A DNA stretch of 64,000 nucleotides, taken from positions 2,976,001 to 3,040,000 of the forward strand of contig NZ_JACHJB010000002.1 in NCBI RefSeq assembly GCF_014207745.1, in the 5' to 3' direction. The notes below the pieces were generated by a model that did no database searches, had not been told where the DNA came from, and saw only the letters and a program-made list of their open reading frames with translations. This DNA is from Nonomuraea muscovyensis (GTDB lineage Bacteria; Actinomycetota; Actinomycetes; Streptosporangiales; Streptosporangiaceae). How positions within the stretch are numbered: position 1 is the first letter of the stretch; each line of letters begins with the position of its first letter. Positions 38,965 to 47,734 of the stretch are shown here, piece after piece. A program made the translations under genes and the position numbers.

Positions 38965-39987
38965 ATGACGACCACCCCGGACCGCAACCGCGTCCAACTG
39001 CCCGGCATCTCGTCCCGTGCCTACGAACACCCCGCAGACCGGTCCGCCCTGGTCGCTCTGCGTAAGTTGAGTGGGTTCGACACGGTTCTAAAGCAGATGT
39101 CCGGCCTCATCAGTGAGCGGCGGCTGCGCCTGATGTATCTCGCGTCGGCCGTGCGAGTGAGCGAGACCCAGTTCCGCTCACTCCACGACATGGGCCGCGA
39201 CGCCGCCTACACGCTGGACCTGCACCGCATCCCCGAGATCTACGTCCAGCAGGACCCGCAGGTGCAGGCCAAGGCCATCGGCTTCGACGACCCGTTCATC
39301 GTCGTGACCACCGGTCTGCTCAACCTGATGAACCAGGAGGAGCAGCGCTTCGTCATCGGCCACGAGACCTCCCACATCCTGTCGGGGCACGCGGTCTACC
39401 GGACGATGCTCGACATCCTCACCCGGCTGGCCACCCGCGTCGCCTGGATCCCCCTCGGCTACATCGGCCTGCGGGCGATCGTCGCGGGCCTGGAGGAGTG
39501 GTACCGCAAGTCGGAGCTGTCGTCCGACCGCGGCGGCCTGCTCACCGGCCAGGACCCGGAGGCGGCCAAGCGCGCGCTGATGAAGCTCGCCGGCGGCGAC
39601 TACACCCACGAGATGAACATCGAGGCCTTCCTCGAGCAGTACAACGAGTACGACACCGCAGGAGACCTCCGCGACGGATTCCTCAAGGTCCTCAACCTGC
39701 TCGGCACCACCCACCCGTTCGCCGTGGTGCGCGTGGCCGAGCTCGACAAGTGGCAGCGCAGCGGCGAGTACGACCGCATCCTGGCCGGCGACTACCCGCG
39801 CCGCGAGGACGACGCCGGCGCCAGGGTCACCGACGAGGTCAAGGCGGCGGCCGAGTCCTACCGCGCGTCCTGGTCGCAGTCGCAGGACCCGTTCATCGGC
39901 GTGCTGCGCGACGTGGCCGAGGGCGCCGTCAACGCAGGCGAGCGCATCTTCAACCGCTTCTCCCGCCGCGACGGCGGCCAGGGCTGA
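38965..39987 (+). CDS. M48 family metallopeptidase
   Basis: The 340-residue protein has the zinc motif HETSH in GHETSHILSGHAVYRT (about residue 134) and the downstream glutamate region RKSELSSDRGGLL, where the usual xxExxAD is ELSSDR. TGLLNLMNQEEQRFV precedes it. One hydrophobic segment (AWIPLGYIGLRAIVAGL) may span or touch the membrane. Close relatives are common next to nadD in this order. It is probably a membrane-associated quality-control protease; the substrate is unknown. Confidence 0.88.
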   Translation: MTTTPDRNRVQLPGISSRAYEHPADRSALVALRKLSGFDTVLKQMSGLISERRLRLMYLASAVRVSETQFRSLHDMGRDAAYTLDLHRIPEIYVQQDPQVQAKAIGFDDPFIVVTTGLLNLMNQEEQRFVIGHETSHILSGHAVYRTMLDILTRLATRVAWIPLGYIGLRAIVAGLEEWYRKSELSSDRGGLLTGQDPEAAKRALMKLAGGDYTHEMNIEAFLEQYNEYDTAGDLRDGFLKVLNLLGTTHPFAVVRVAELDKWQRSGEYDRILAGDYPRREDDAGARVTDEVKAAAESYRASWSQSQDPFIGVLRDVAEGAVNAGERIFNRFSRRDGGQG

Positions 39988-40017
39988 CCCGCCGGCCGGC
40001 GGGCGGCGTGCCCCCCG

Positions 40018-42183
40018 TCAGAGCAGCAGGGCGATCGCGCGCACGGCGGCCGCGCACAGGGCGACGAACCCGCCCAGCACGGCCAGTGCGCGCAGCCCCT
40101 CCCTGCGCAGCTCCGGAAGCCGGGCGCCGACCCGCTCGATCTCGCGGCCGGTGATCCCACCGCACAGCATCCCGAACACCACGCCGGCGGCGGTCACCGG
40201 CGCGGCCTGCTGCCACCAGTCGGAGTGGATCTCGCCGCCCCCCGTGAGCCAGAGCGCCCCGCCCGCCGCCACCGCGACGGGCACACCCGGCCAGACCACC
40301 GCGGTCACGGCCGACCCGGCCAGCGCGATCGGGAAGAGCAGCACCCGCAGCGCGATCCGCCACCGCCGCGACGGGCGCTTCCTGACCAGCCAGTGACTCG
40401 TCCAGACGGTCCGCGTCAGCACCACGAACACCGCCGTGATGCCGATGGAGGCGATCGGCCACATCACCGACGCCACCACACACGGCACGGCCAGCACGGC
40501 GAGCAGCATCAGCGCCGCGCTCCCGGCCGGCAGCCCGGTGCCGCCCGGCTCCTCACCGCTCGCGGCCCGTCCGCCGCGCCCTCGCGCCGTCCCGATGGCG
40601 GCCCTGGCCCGGGCGCGCGCGGCTCCTTCGACCGCGCGGGCGCGCGCCCTGGCGTCCGTACGGCCGCGCGGCGCGGGCACCGCGGCGCCGTCCACGGCGG
40701 TCCGGGTCCGCACCCCCTCCCCGGTGGCACGGCCGCGCCCGGACTCGGCCGCGGCCCGGCTCCTGGCGCTCTCGGCGCTCGCCCGGCTGCGCGCGCTCTC
40801 GCCGGTGGCCCGCCCGCGCGTCGTGTCCGCAGCGGCCCGGCCCCGCGGCGCGGGCACCTCGCCCTCACGCCGGGCACCTCCGTCCGTGCCGGCCGAACGC
40901 CCGCGCGCCGGAACGTCGGCGCCACCCGCCCCCGCGCCCCGCCCGCGCGCGGCGCCCTCGGCACCGCTCACACCCGCACCCCTGCCGCGCGCGGGGACGT
41001 CGGCCCCTCCCCCGCCGGAGACCCGCCCACGAGCAGCACCGTCAGCGGCTGCCGTGCCGCCGCCGGTGGTCCGCCCGCGTGCCGCCGCGTCCGCCGTGCG
41101 GCCACGGGGATCGGTGTCCCCTCCCGCCCGGGCTCGGGCGGCCGCGTCGGCCCGCCCGCGGGCCGGCACGTCACCACCCGGCCTGGGCCGCGGCCCGGAG
41201 CCCCGGCCGTCCTCGCCCGGCGCCTTGCGCGGCGCGGGCGGCTTGGCCTCCTCACCGGCACGTCCGCGCGGCTCCCCGGGACGGCCGCGTCCCTCGGCAC
41301 GCCCCCGCGCCTCGCCCGGCCGCTCCCGCGTCTCCTCCGCGACCGGCGCCGCCAGCAGACCGGCGGGCGCACCCGAGGCGTCGGGCACCCCGGTCGCCTT
41401 GGCCAGCCGCGACAGGCGGTCGGCCAGCAGCGCCGCCGTGGGCCGCTTGGCCGGCTCCCGGTTGAGCGCGGCCCGCACCAGCGGCAGCAGCGCCACCGGC
41501 ACGCCCTTGAGGTCGGCCCGTCCGTTCAGCACCGCGTACATCTGCGCCTCGGCCGTGCCCCGCCCGAACGCGGGCCGCCCGGTCGCGGCGAACGCCACCG
41601 TCGCCGCCCAGGCGTGGATGTCGGCCGGCGAGTCGACCTGCTCGTCGGCGAAGATCTCCGGCGCGGTGTAGCCGGGCGTGCCGAGGAAGGTGCCCGTCAT
41701 GGTGAGCCGGGTCGCGTCGTGCACCTGTGCGATGCCGAAGTCGATGAGCACGGGCCCGTCGGCGCCCATGATGATGTTGGCCGGCTTCAGGTCGCGGTGG
41801 ACGACACCGGCCGCGTGGATGATGGCCAGCGCGGCGGCGATGCCCTGCGCGAGCTGCACGAGCTGCGGCAGGTCGAGCGGCCCGTCCTGGCGGACCCGGT
41901 CGAGCAGCGTGACGCCCTCGATGTTCTCCATCACCAGGTAGGGGCGGGCGCAGCCGAGGTCGGCGTCGAGTACCCTCGCGACGTACGGGCTCTCGACCCG
42001 CCGGAGGGCGCGAACTTCGCGCTCAAGCCGAATACGGGACGAATCATCTTCGGTGAGCTCGTGCAGGACCTTGAGTGCGACTCGTTCGCCGCGCCGGGAG
42101 CTGGCGAGGTAGACCTCGCCCATGCCGCCCCGGCCGAGCCGCTCGAGCAAGGCGTACGGCCCGACCTTGCCGAGCTTGCTCAC
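40018..42183 (-). CDS. Ser/Thr protein kinase with long RGR-rich linker
   Basis: The 721-residue protein has an N-terminal PknB-type kinase domain: LLERLGRGGMGEVYLASSRR (10-29), VALK, VVHRDLKPANIIMG, LIDFGIAQVH and GTPGYTAPEIF, all intact. Residues about 275-545 are a low-complexity Arg/Gly/Ala tract with repeated ARGR units (DVPARGRGAG, then TTRGRATGESARSRASAESA). The C-terminal region (about 550-721) has several membrane spans. The kinase thus hangs on the inner membrane through an unusually long basic linker. No extracytoplasmic sensor domain is seen. Confidence 0.9.
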   Translation of the reverse strand: MSKLGKVGPYALLERLGRGGMGEVYLASSRRGERVALKVLHELTEDDSSRIRLEREVRALRRVESPYVARVLDADLGCARPYLVMENIEGVTLLDRVRQDGPLDLPQLVQLAQGIAAALAIIHAAGVVHRDLKPANIIMGADGPVLIDFGIAQVHDATRLTMTGTFLGTPGYTAPEIFADEQVDSPADIHAWAATVAFAATGRPAFGRGTAEAQMYAVLNGRADLKGVPVALLPLVRAALNREPAKRPTAALLADRLSRLAKATGVPDASGAPAGLLAAPVAEETRERPGEARGRAEGRGRPGEPRGRAGEEAKPPAPRKAPGEDGRGSGPRPRPGGDVPARGRADAAARARAGGDTDPRGRTADAAARGRTTGGGTAAADGAARGRVSGGGGADVPARGRGAGVSGAEGAARGRGAGAGGADVPARGRSAGTDGGARREGEVPAPRGRAAADTTRGRATGESARSRASAESARSRAAAESGRGRATGEGVRTRTAVDGAAVPAPRGRTDARARARAVEGAARARARAAIGTARGRGGRAASGEEPGGTGLPAGSAALMLLAVLAVPCVVASVMWPIASIGITAVFVVLTRTVWTSHWLVRKRPSRRWRIALRVLLFPIALAGSAVTAVVWPGVPVAVAAGGALWLTGGGEIHSDWWQQAAPVTAAGVVFGMLCGGITGREIERVGARLPELRREGLRALAVLGGFVALCAAAVRAIALLL

Positions 42184-42265
42184 CGTCCCTCCCTGCTCGG
42201 CGTGCCCATAAGGGGCACAACCCTAGCGGGAGGGAGGCCCGTCGTGTCCGAGGCGCGCCGAAGCT

Positions 42266-42445
42266 TTATCGGCGGGCGTGTTCGGACAGCATGGTGTCCA
42301 GGCGGGCCGTGGGCTCCTGCGACAGGTCCCGGCGGCGGCCCGTCCTGCGCCAGTGGACGTGGCCGCGGCGCTCCAGCCAGAGCAGCAGACGGTCGGCGCC
42401 GAACAGGACGGCCGCCGAGAAGGCCAGCGCGATGACGATCTCCAT
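42266..42445 (-). CDS. Small membrane protein
   Basis: The 59-residue product MEIVIALAFSAAVLFGADRL then LLWLERRGHVHWRRTGRRRD has one N-terminal membrane helix, a Trp/Arg-rich interface and a short soluble tail (DTMLSEHARR). Short proteins of this pattern lie downstream of proA in related genomes, from memory. The ATG at 42445 and a length typical of such families support a real gene. The function is unknown. Confidence 0.65.
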   Translation of the reverse strand: MEIVIALAFSAAVLFGADRLLLWLERRGHVHWRRTGRRRDLSQEPTARLDTMLSEHARR

Positions 42446-42510
42446 GCCCACAGCCAAGCCGAACCCGGCGGCCCGGCCACGCCGACACGCCGACGCCTGC
42501 CGTAATCGGG

Positions 42511-43794
42511 TCAGCCGGCCGACCCGGCGATGACCGTGCCCTCGGCGGTGCGCAGGTGACCCTCGCCGGTGTAGACCCACTTGGTCGAGGTCAGCTCCGG
42601 CAGCCCCATCGGCCCGCGGGCGTGCAGCTTCTGCGTGGAGATGCCGATCTCCGCGCCGAACCCGAACTCGCCCCCGTCGGTGAACCTGGTCGAGGCGTTG
42701 ACCGCCACGGCCGCCGAGTCGACCAGCGACACGAACCTGCGGGCCGCCTGCTGCGACCGGGTGACGATGGCGTCGGTGTGGCCCGAGCCGTACTTCCTGA
42801 TGTGCGCCACGGCGTCCTCCAGCGAGTCGACCACGGCGGCGGCGATGTCGAGCGAGAGGTACTCGGCGAGGAAGTCGTCCTCGGTGACGGGCACGACGCC
42901 GTCGCCGTGACCGGCGATCCGCTCGTCGCCGTGCACGGTCACGCCCGCCTCCCTGAGCGCCGCCAGCGCCTTGGGCACGAACCGGTCGGCCACGCCGGCG
43001 TGCACCAGGAACGTCTCGGCCGCGTTGCACACCGACGGCCGCTGCGCCTTGGCGTTGACCAGGATCTCCACGGCCAGGTCCACGTCGGCCTCGGCGTCCA
43101 CGTACACGTGGCAGTTGCCCACCCCGGTCTCGATGACCGGCACGGTCGACTCCTCGACCACCGAGTTGATCAGCGAGGCGCCGCCACGCGGGATCAGCAC
43201 GTCGACCAGCCCCCGCGCCCGCATCAGCTCCTTGACCGAGTCGCGGGTGAGCCCCGGCACGAGCTGCACGGCGCCCGCCGGCACCTCGGTCGCCTCCAGC
43301 GCCTCCTGCATGACCCGTACGAGGGCCGTGTTGGAGGAGTAGGCGCTGGAGGAGCCGCGCAGCAGCACCGCGTTGCCGCTCTTGAGGCAGAGCGCGGCGG
43401 CATCCACGGTGACGTTGGGACGGCCCTCGTAGATGATGCCGATCACGCCTAGCGGCACCCGGAGCTGGCGCAGCTCCAGCCCGTTGGGCAGCGTGCCGCC
43501 GCGCACGACCTCGCCGACCGGATCGGGCAGGTCGGCCACCTGCCGCACGGCCTCGGCGATGGCCGCGATCCGGCCCTCGTCGAGCCGCAGCCGATCGATC
43601 ATCGCCTCGGCGGTGCCCTGCGCGCGGGCCTGCTCGACGTCCTTGGCATTGGCCTCGACGATCGCGGCGGCGTTCGCCACCAGGGCGTCGGCGATGGCGC
43701 GCAACGCCCGGTCCTTGGGCGCCCGCGGCAGCGGGGCCAGCTCGGCGGCGGCCTCCCGTGCCGCGCGGGCGACCTTCAGGAACTCCTCGGACAT
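42511..43794 (-). CDS. proA: Gamma-glutamyl phosphate reductase
   Basis: The 427-residue aldehyde-dehydrogenase-fold enzyme makes glutamate semialdehyde in proline synthesis. Motifs are GVIGIIYEGRPNVTVDAAAL, the catalytic Cys in KAQRPSVCNAAETFLVH, and HTDAIVTRS...FTDGGEFGFGAEIGIS. The ATG at 43794 is preceded by GAGGAG at a 7-base spacing. It is separated from proB by 298 bases. Confidence 0.97.
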   Translation of the reverse strand: MSEEFLKVARAAREAAAELAPLPRAPKDRALRAIADALVANAAAIVEANAKDVEQARAQGTAEAMIDRLRLDEGRIAAIAEAVRQVADLPDPVGEVVRGGTLPNGLELRQLRVPLGVIGIIYEGRPNVTVDAAALCLKSGNAVLLRGSSSAYSSNTALVRVMQEALEATEVPAGAVQLVPGLTRDSVKELMRARGLVDVLIPRGGASLINSVVEESTVPVIETGVGNCHVYVDAEADVDLAVEILVNAKAQRPSVCNAAETFLVHAGVADRFVPKALAALREAGVTVHGDERIAGHGDGVVPVTEDDFLAEYLSLDIAAAVVDSLEDAVAHIRKYGSGHTDAIVTRSQQAARRFVSLVDSAAVAVNASTRFTDGGEFGFGAEIGISTQKLHARGPMGLPELTSTKWVYTGEGHLRTAEGTVIAGSAG

Positions 43795-44092
43795 CACACG
43801 CTCCTCGTTGTCGTACCGCTCGTGGGACGCCGTCCGTCGCCGCCCCACCCACTCACCGACCCGGCCACCGGACCGCCGCCGGAGCACCCCGTGCACCGGC
43901 GGCGAACCGAGCGCCCGGCAACACCGGCCGCACCCGCACCCGCCGGCCGCGACAGCCCCGGCCGCGACAGCCCCGACCGCCGCCTGGGACGACGGCACGA
44001 CGACCTGCCGCCTGCCGGACGACAGCCCCTCCAGGCGGACCGGCTCGGGCGACGCCTGCCGCCGTGACCGGTCGCACCCCGGCGCCGCCAGG
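43795..44092. other. Intergenic region between proB and proA
   Basis: This 298-bp gap has no gene-like frame. It contains a direct repeat of about 15 bases (GCCGCGACAGCCCCG twice near 43946-43980). It probably holds the proA promoter, because proA has its own strong ribosome binding site. No T-box or other leader is recognisable. Confidence 0.4.
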
Positions 44093-45211
44093 TCAGCTGT
44101 GGGCTTCCAGTATGACGATGTCGTCGCGGTGGATCAGCTCACGTTCATATTCCGGACCGAGCTCGCTGGCCAGCTCCCGCGTGGACCGTCCCAGCAGCCC
44201 GGGGATCTCCCCCGCGTCGAAGTTGACCAGCCCGCGGGCCACGACCGCCCCACGCGGCGCGCACAGGTCGACCGGGTCGCCCGCGGCGAACTCGCCCTCC
44301 ACCGAGGTGACCCCGGCGGGCAGCAGCGACTTGCGGCGGTCCACGATCGCCTCGACCGCCCCGGCGTCCAGGTGCAGCCGCCCGCGCCCCGTCGTGGCGT
44401 GCGCCAGCCACAGCAGCCGGGTGCCGGGGTGACGGCCGCCCGGGTGGAAGTAGGTGCCCACGTCGGCCCCGGCGAGCGCCTGCGCGGCGTGCGCGGCGGC
44501 GGTCAGCACGACGGGCACGCCGGCCCCGGTGGCGATGCGCGCCGCCTGGACCTTGGTGACCATGCCGCCCGTGCCGACCGCAGCGCCGTTGCGGCCCAGC
44601 TCGACGCCCGCGAGGTCCTCGGGGCCGCGGACCTCGGCCAGCCGCCGCGAGCCGCTGCGGCTCGGCGGCCCGTCGTAGAGGGCGTCGACGTCGGACAGCA
44701 GCACCAGCGCGTCGGCGTGGATGAGGTGGGCGACCAGCGCCGCGAGCCGGTCGTTGTCGCCGAAGCGGATCTCGTCGGTGGCGACGGTGTCGTTCTCGTT
44801 GACGATCGGCATGATGCCGAGCTCCAGCAGCCGGTTGAGGGTCCGCTGGGCGTTGGCGTGGTGGGCACGGCGCATCATGTCGTCGGCGGTCAGCAGCACC
44901 TGGCCGACGCGCAGGCCGTAGCGGGCGAAGGAGGAGGTGTAGCGGGCGACGAGCACGCCCTGACCGACGGACGCGGCGGCCTGCTGGGTGGCGAGATCGC
45001 GCGGTCGCGTGCTCAGCCCGAGCGGGCCGAGGCCCGCGGCGATCGCTCCGGAGGAGACGAGCACGATCTGCGTGCCGCTCAGGCGGCGCGCGGCCAGGAC
45101 GTCGGCCAGCGCGTCCACCCGGTCGACGTCGATCATGCCCTGGGGTGTGGTGAGCGACGACGAGCCGACCTTGACGACGACCTTCGACGCTGCGCTGATC
45201 CGTTCCCGCAC
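44093..45211 (-). CDS. proB: Glutamate 5-kinase
   Basis: The 372-residue enzyme phosphorylates glutamate, the first step of proline synthesis. The kinase domain shows VVVKVGSSSLTTPQGMIDVD, VSSGAIAAGLGPLG, NENDTVATDEIRFGDNDRLA and AVGTGGMVTKVQAARIA. A C-terminal PUA domain (about 285-360: GRLHLDAGAVEAIV, then GLVNFDAGEIPGLLGRSTRE) completes the two-domain form. The start is GTG at 45211. It begins 23 bases after the obg stop and is probably cotranscribed with obg. Confidence 0.97.
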   Translation of the reverse strand: MRERISAASKVVVKVGSSSLTTPQGMIDVDRVDALADVLAARRLSGTQIVLVSSGAIAAGLGPLGLSTRPRDLATQQAAASVGQGVLVARYTSSFARYGLRVGQVLLTADDMMRRAHHANAQRTLNRLLELGIMPIVNENDTVATDEIRFGDNDRLAALVAHLIHADALVLLSDVDALYDGPPSRSGSRRLAEVRGPEDLAGVELGRNGAAVGTGGMVTKVQAARIATGAGVPVVLTAAAHAAQALAGADVGTYFHPGGRHPGTRLLWLAHATTGRGRLHLDAGAVEAIVDRRKSLLPAGVTSVEGEFAAGDPVDLCAPRGAVVARGLVNFDAGEIPGLLGRSTRELASELGPEYERELIHRDDIVILEAHS

Positions 45212-45233
45212 GACCGAAACCCTATCCCTCTTC

Positions 45234-46586
45234 CTACCCGAGCCGGCTGTCGGTGCCGCGCGGCCCCTGGTGCACGGACTCGGCGCTCAGCGTGGGCTGC
45301 CAGTCGAAGACGTAGCCGCCCTCCATGGACCCGATGATGACCTCGGCGCCCGCGGTGGCGCCGGCCTTGACCAGCTCCTCCTCGACGCCGAGCCGTTCCA
45401 GCCGGTCGGCGAGGTAGCCGACGGCCTCGTCGTTGGTGAAGTCGGTCTGCCTGATCCAGCGCTCGGGCTTCTCGCCGGTGACCTGGAACTGGTTGTCGTT
45501 GACCTTCCGCACGCTGAACCCGGCCTCGCCGAGCTGCCTGGGCCTGATGACCAGGCGCGTCGGCTCCTCGACCGGCTTGGCCGCCCGCGCGGCGGCCACC
45601 CACTCGCCCATCGCGTACGTCAGCTCGCGCAGCCCGGCGCGCGTGGCGGCGGAGATCGTGAAAACCTGGAGCCCCCGCTCCTCGAACTCGGACCTGACCA
45701 ACTCGGCCAGCTCGGCGGCGTCGGGCACGTCCGCCTTGTTCAGCACCACCATCCGGGGACGGCCCTCCAGCTTGCCGTACGCCTGGAGCTCCGCCTCGAT
45801 CACCTCGTAGTCGGTGACGGGGTCACGACCCGGCTCCATGGTGGCGCAGTCGATGACGTGCACCAGCATGTCGCAGCGCTCGACGTGGCGCAGGAACTCG
45901 TGCCCGAGGCCCTTGCCCTGGGAGGCGCCCGGGATCAGGCCCGGCACGTCGGCGACGGTGAACACCGTCTCGCCCGCCGTGACCACGCCGAGGTTGGGGA
46001 TCAGCGTCGTGAACGGATAGTCGGCGATCTTGGGCCGGGCGGCGCTCAGCGCGGCGATCAGCGACGACTTCCCTGCGCTGGGGAACCCGACGAGGGCCAC
46101 GTCGGCGACGCTCTTGAGCTCCAGCATGACGTCGAGGCCGTCGCCCGGCTCGCCGAGCAGCGCGAACCCCGGCGCCTTGCGCTTGGCGCTGGCCAGCGCG
46201 GCGTTGCCCAGCCCGCCGTGGCCGCCCTTGGCGATCACGTAGCGGGTGCCCGCGCCGACGAGGTCGACCAGCACCTCTCCGGTGTCGGCGTCCTTGACGA
46301 CGGTGCCGTTGGGCACCGGCAGCACGACGTCCCCGCCGTTCGCGCCGTCACGGTTGGAGCCCTGCCCCTGCTTGCCGTTCTCGGCCTTGCGGTGGGGGCG
46401 GCGGTGGTAGTCGAGCAGGGTGGCGGTGTTGGGGTCCACCTCCAGGATCACGTCGCCGCCGCGCCCGCCGTTGCCGCCGTCGGGGCCGCCGAGCGGCTTG
46501 AACTTCTCCCGGTGGACAGAGGCGCAGCCGTTCCCCCCGTCACCGGCCCTGACGTGCAGGATGACCTGGTCCACGAAGTCCGGCAT
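45234..46586 (-). CDS. obg: Obg/CgtA GTPase
   Basis: The 450-residue GTPase needed for large ribosomal subunit assembly and stress control has three domains. The glycine-rich OBG fold (GDGGNGCASVHREKFKPLGG, then GNGGRGGDVILEVDPN) comes first. The G domain has GFPSAGKSSLI, DVPGLIPGASQGKGLGHEFL, NKADVP and SAATRAGL. A C-terminal OCT domain follows (ERWIRQTDFTNDEAVGYLAD). The ATG at 46586 follows AAAGGAGAGG. A frame to 46898 was rejected as non-coding. Confidence 0.97.
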   Translation of the reverse strand: MPDFVDQVILHVRAGDGGNGCASVHREKFKPLGGPDGGNGGRGGDVILEVDPNTATLLDYHRRPHRKAENGKQGQGSNRDGANGGDVVLPVPNGTVVKDADTGEVLVDLVGAGTRYVIAKGGHGGLGNAALASAKRKAPGFALLGEPGDGLDVMLELKSVADVALVGFPSAGKSSLIAALSAARPKIADYPFTTLIPNLGVVTAGETVFTVADVPGLIPGASQGKGLGHEFLRHVERCDMLVHVIDCATMEPGRDPVTDYEVIEAELQAYGKLEGRPRMVVLNKADVPDAAELAELVRSEFEERGLQVFTISAATRAGLRELTYAMGEWVAAARAAKPVEEPTRLVIRPRQLGEAGFSVRKVNDNQFQVTGEKPERWIRQTDFTNDEAVGYLADRLERLGVEEELVKAGATAGAEVIIGSMEGGYVFDWQPTLSAESVHQGPRGTDSRLG

Positions 46587-46875
46587 GCTGGCCTCTCCTT
46601 TACGCCCCCGCTGGGGCTCTTTCCTACTCCACGGACGGGGCGTCCCCGTCCCGTCACGGCCCTCGGAGCCGCGCTCCGCCATCCCGGACCGCCGCGCCCA
46701 CAGGCAGGCCGCTCCGCGACCGGCGCCGCCGACGGCAGAGCCGCGATCCGCGTCCATGACACCCGCCGGAGGAACCCCACAGCAGGGAACACCCGGCGGC
46801 GGCGCTTCCCCCGGCGACCGGCCCGGCATGAGCGCCGGCCTCCCCCTGAGCGGAAACCCCCCGAGAACACACAAA
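46587..46875. other. Intergenic region upstream of obg
   Basis: About 290 bases between the rpmA terminator and obg hold the obg promoter. No gene-like frame or clear repeat was found. Confidence 0.4.
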
Positions 46876-46901
46876 GGGGTGGATCGCCACCGATCCACCC
46901 C
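46876..46901 (-). terminator. Terminator after rpmA
   Basis: An 11-bp perfect stem (46876-46886 with 46891-46901) has a 4-base loop. On the minus strand it is followed by TTTGTGTG, a partial T-run. It lies 25 bases past the rpmA stop and should end the rplU-rpmA transcript. Confidence 0.8.
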
Positions 46902-46926
46902 TGTGCTAACGCTTACCGGCGGCGGA

Positions 46927-47184
46927 TTACTCCGCGACCGGGACGATGCTCACGGCCTTGCGGCCGCGCTTGAGGCCGAACTGCACGTGACCCGCGGTCA
47001 GTGCGAACAGCGTGTCGTCGCCACCACGGCCGACGTTGTCGCCGGGGTGGAAGTGGGTGCCACGCTGGCGGACGATGATCTCGCCCGCGTTGACCAGCTG
47101 GCCGCCGAAGCGCTTGACGCCCAGGCGCTGAGCGTTGGAGTCACGGCCGTTCCGGGTGGACGACGCGCCCTTCTTGTGTGCCAT
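46927..47184 (-). CDS. rpmA: Large-subunit ribosomal protein bL27
   Basis: The 85-residue protein begins MAHKKGASSTRNGRDSNAQR, then LGVKRFGGQLVNAGEIIVRQ and RGTHFHPGDNVGRGGDDTLF, which is bL27 at its normal length. Its N-terminus reaches the peptidyl transferase centre. There is no N-terminal extension to be cleaved as in Firmicutes. It follows rplU by 15 bases. Confidence 0.98.
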   Translation of the reverse strand: MAHKKGASSTRNGRDSNAQRLGVKRFGGQLVNAGEIIVRQRGTHFHPGDNVGRGGDDTLFALTAGHVQFGLKRGRKAVSIVPVAE

Positions 47185-47199
47185 CTCTCAAACTCCCGA

Positions 47200-47502
47200 T
47201 CAGGCCTGGTCGATACCGGTGATCTTCACCTGGGTGTACCGCTGACGGTGACCCTGGCGCTTCTTGTAACCGGTCTTGTTCTTGTACTTGAGGATCCGGA
47301 TCTTCGGGCCCTTGGTCTCGCCGAGGATCTCGGCGCTCACCATGAACTTGCCCGCCTCCGTGGTCACATCGCCGTCGTTGACGACGAGCACCGTCGGCAG
47401 CGAAATCGAAGAGCCGACCTCGCCGGCGACCTTGTCCACCTCGAGGACGTCACCGACGGAGACCTTCTGCTGCCTGCCGCCGCAACGAACGATCGCGTAC
47501 AC
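47200..47502 (-). CDS. rplU: Large-subunit ribosomal protein bL21
   Basis: The 100-residue protein begins MYAIVRCGGRQQKVSVGDVL, with KIRILKYKNKTGYKKRQGHR then QRYTQVKITGI near the end, which is bL21. It heads the rplU-rpmA operon. A 10-bp hairpin in its leader (47538-47561) may regulate it. Confidence 0.98.
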   Translation of the reverse strand: MYAIVRCGGRQQKVSVGDVLEVDKVAGEVGSSISLPTVLVVNDGDVTTEAGKFMVSAEILGETKGPKIRILKYKNKTGYKKRQGHRQRYTQVKITGIDQA

Positions 47503-47537
47503 CGCGGAACCCTTCTACTGTCTACTGCTGCGATCTT

Positions 47538-47561
47538 CGGTCCTCCCGGACGGGAGGACCG
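47538..47561 (-). promoter_or_regulatory. rplU leader hairpin
   Basis: A perfect 10-bp stem (47538-47547 with 47552-47561) with a 4-base loop lies 36 bases upstream of the rplU start on the minus strand. Ribosomal protein leaders often carry such structures for autoregulation; a published class cannot be assigned to this one from sequence alone. It could also be a terminator for rne, but the latter ends 174 bases earlier. Confidence 0.5.
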
Positions 47562-47734
47562 TTGACTGCCGAGTGCTGCGCCCGCACCCGCATCCTGTCT
47601 GGAACCAACGAACCGAGTGGGCGCGCCAACAGGGCACGTCACCTGACGCACCGATCCACTAGGTTACCGGATTAACGGTGTCCTAGGCGAACCGGACGGA
47701 TCGTCGGACCGCCCCCCAAGACCACTCAGTGGTG

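Noticed and set aside
40225..42435. Long frames opposite the Ser/Thr kinase
   Set aside because: They mirror the repetitive RGR linker; kinase motifs on the minus strand are intact.
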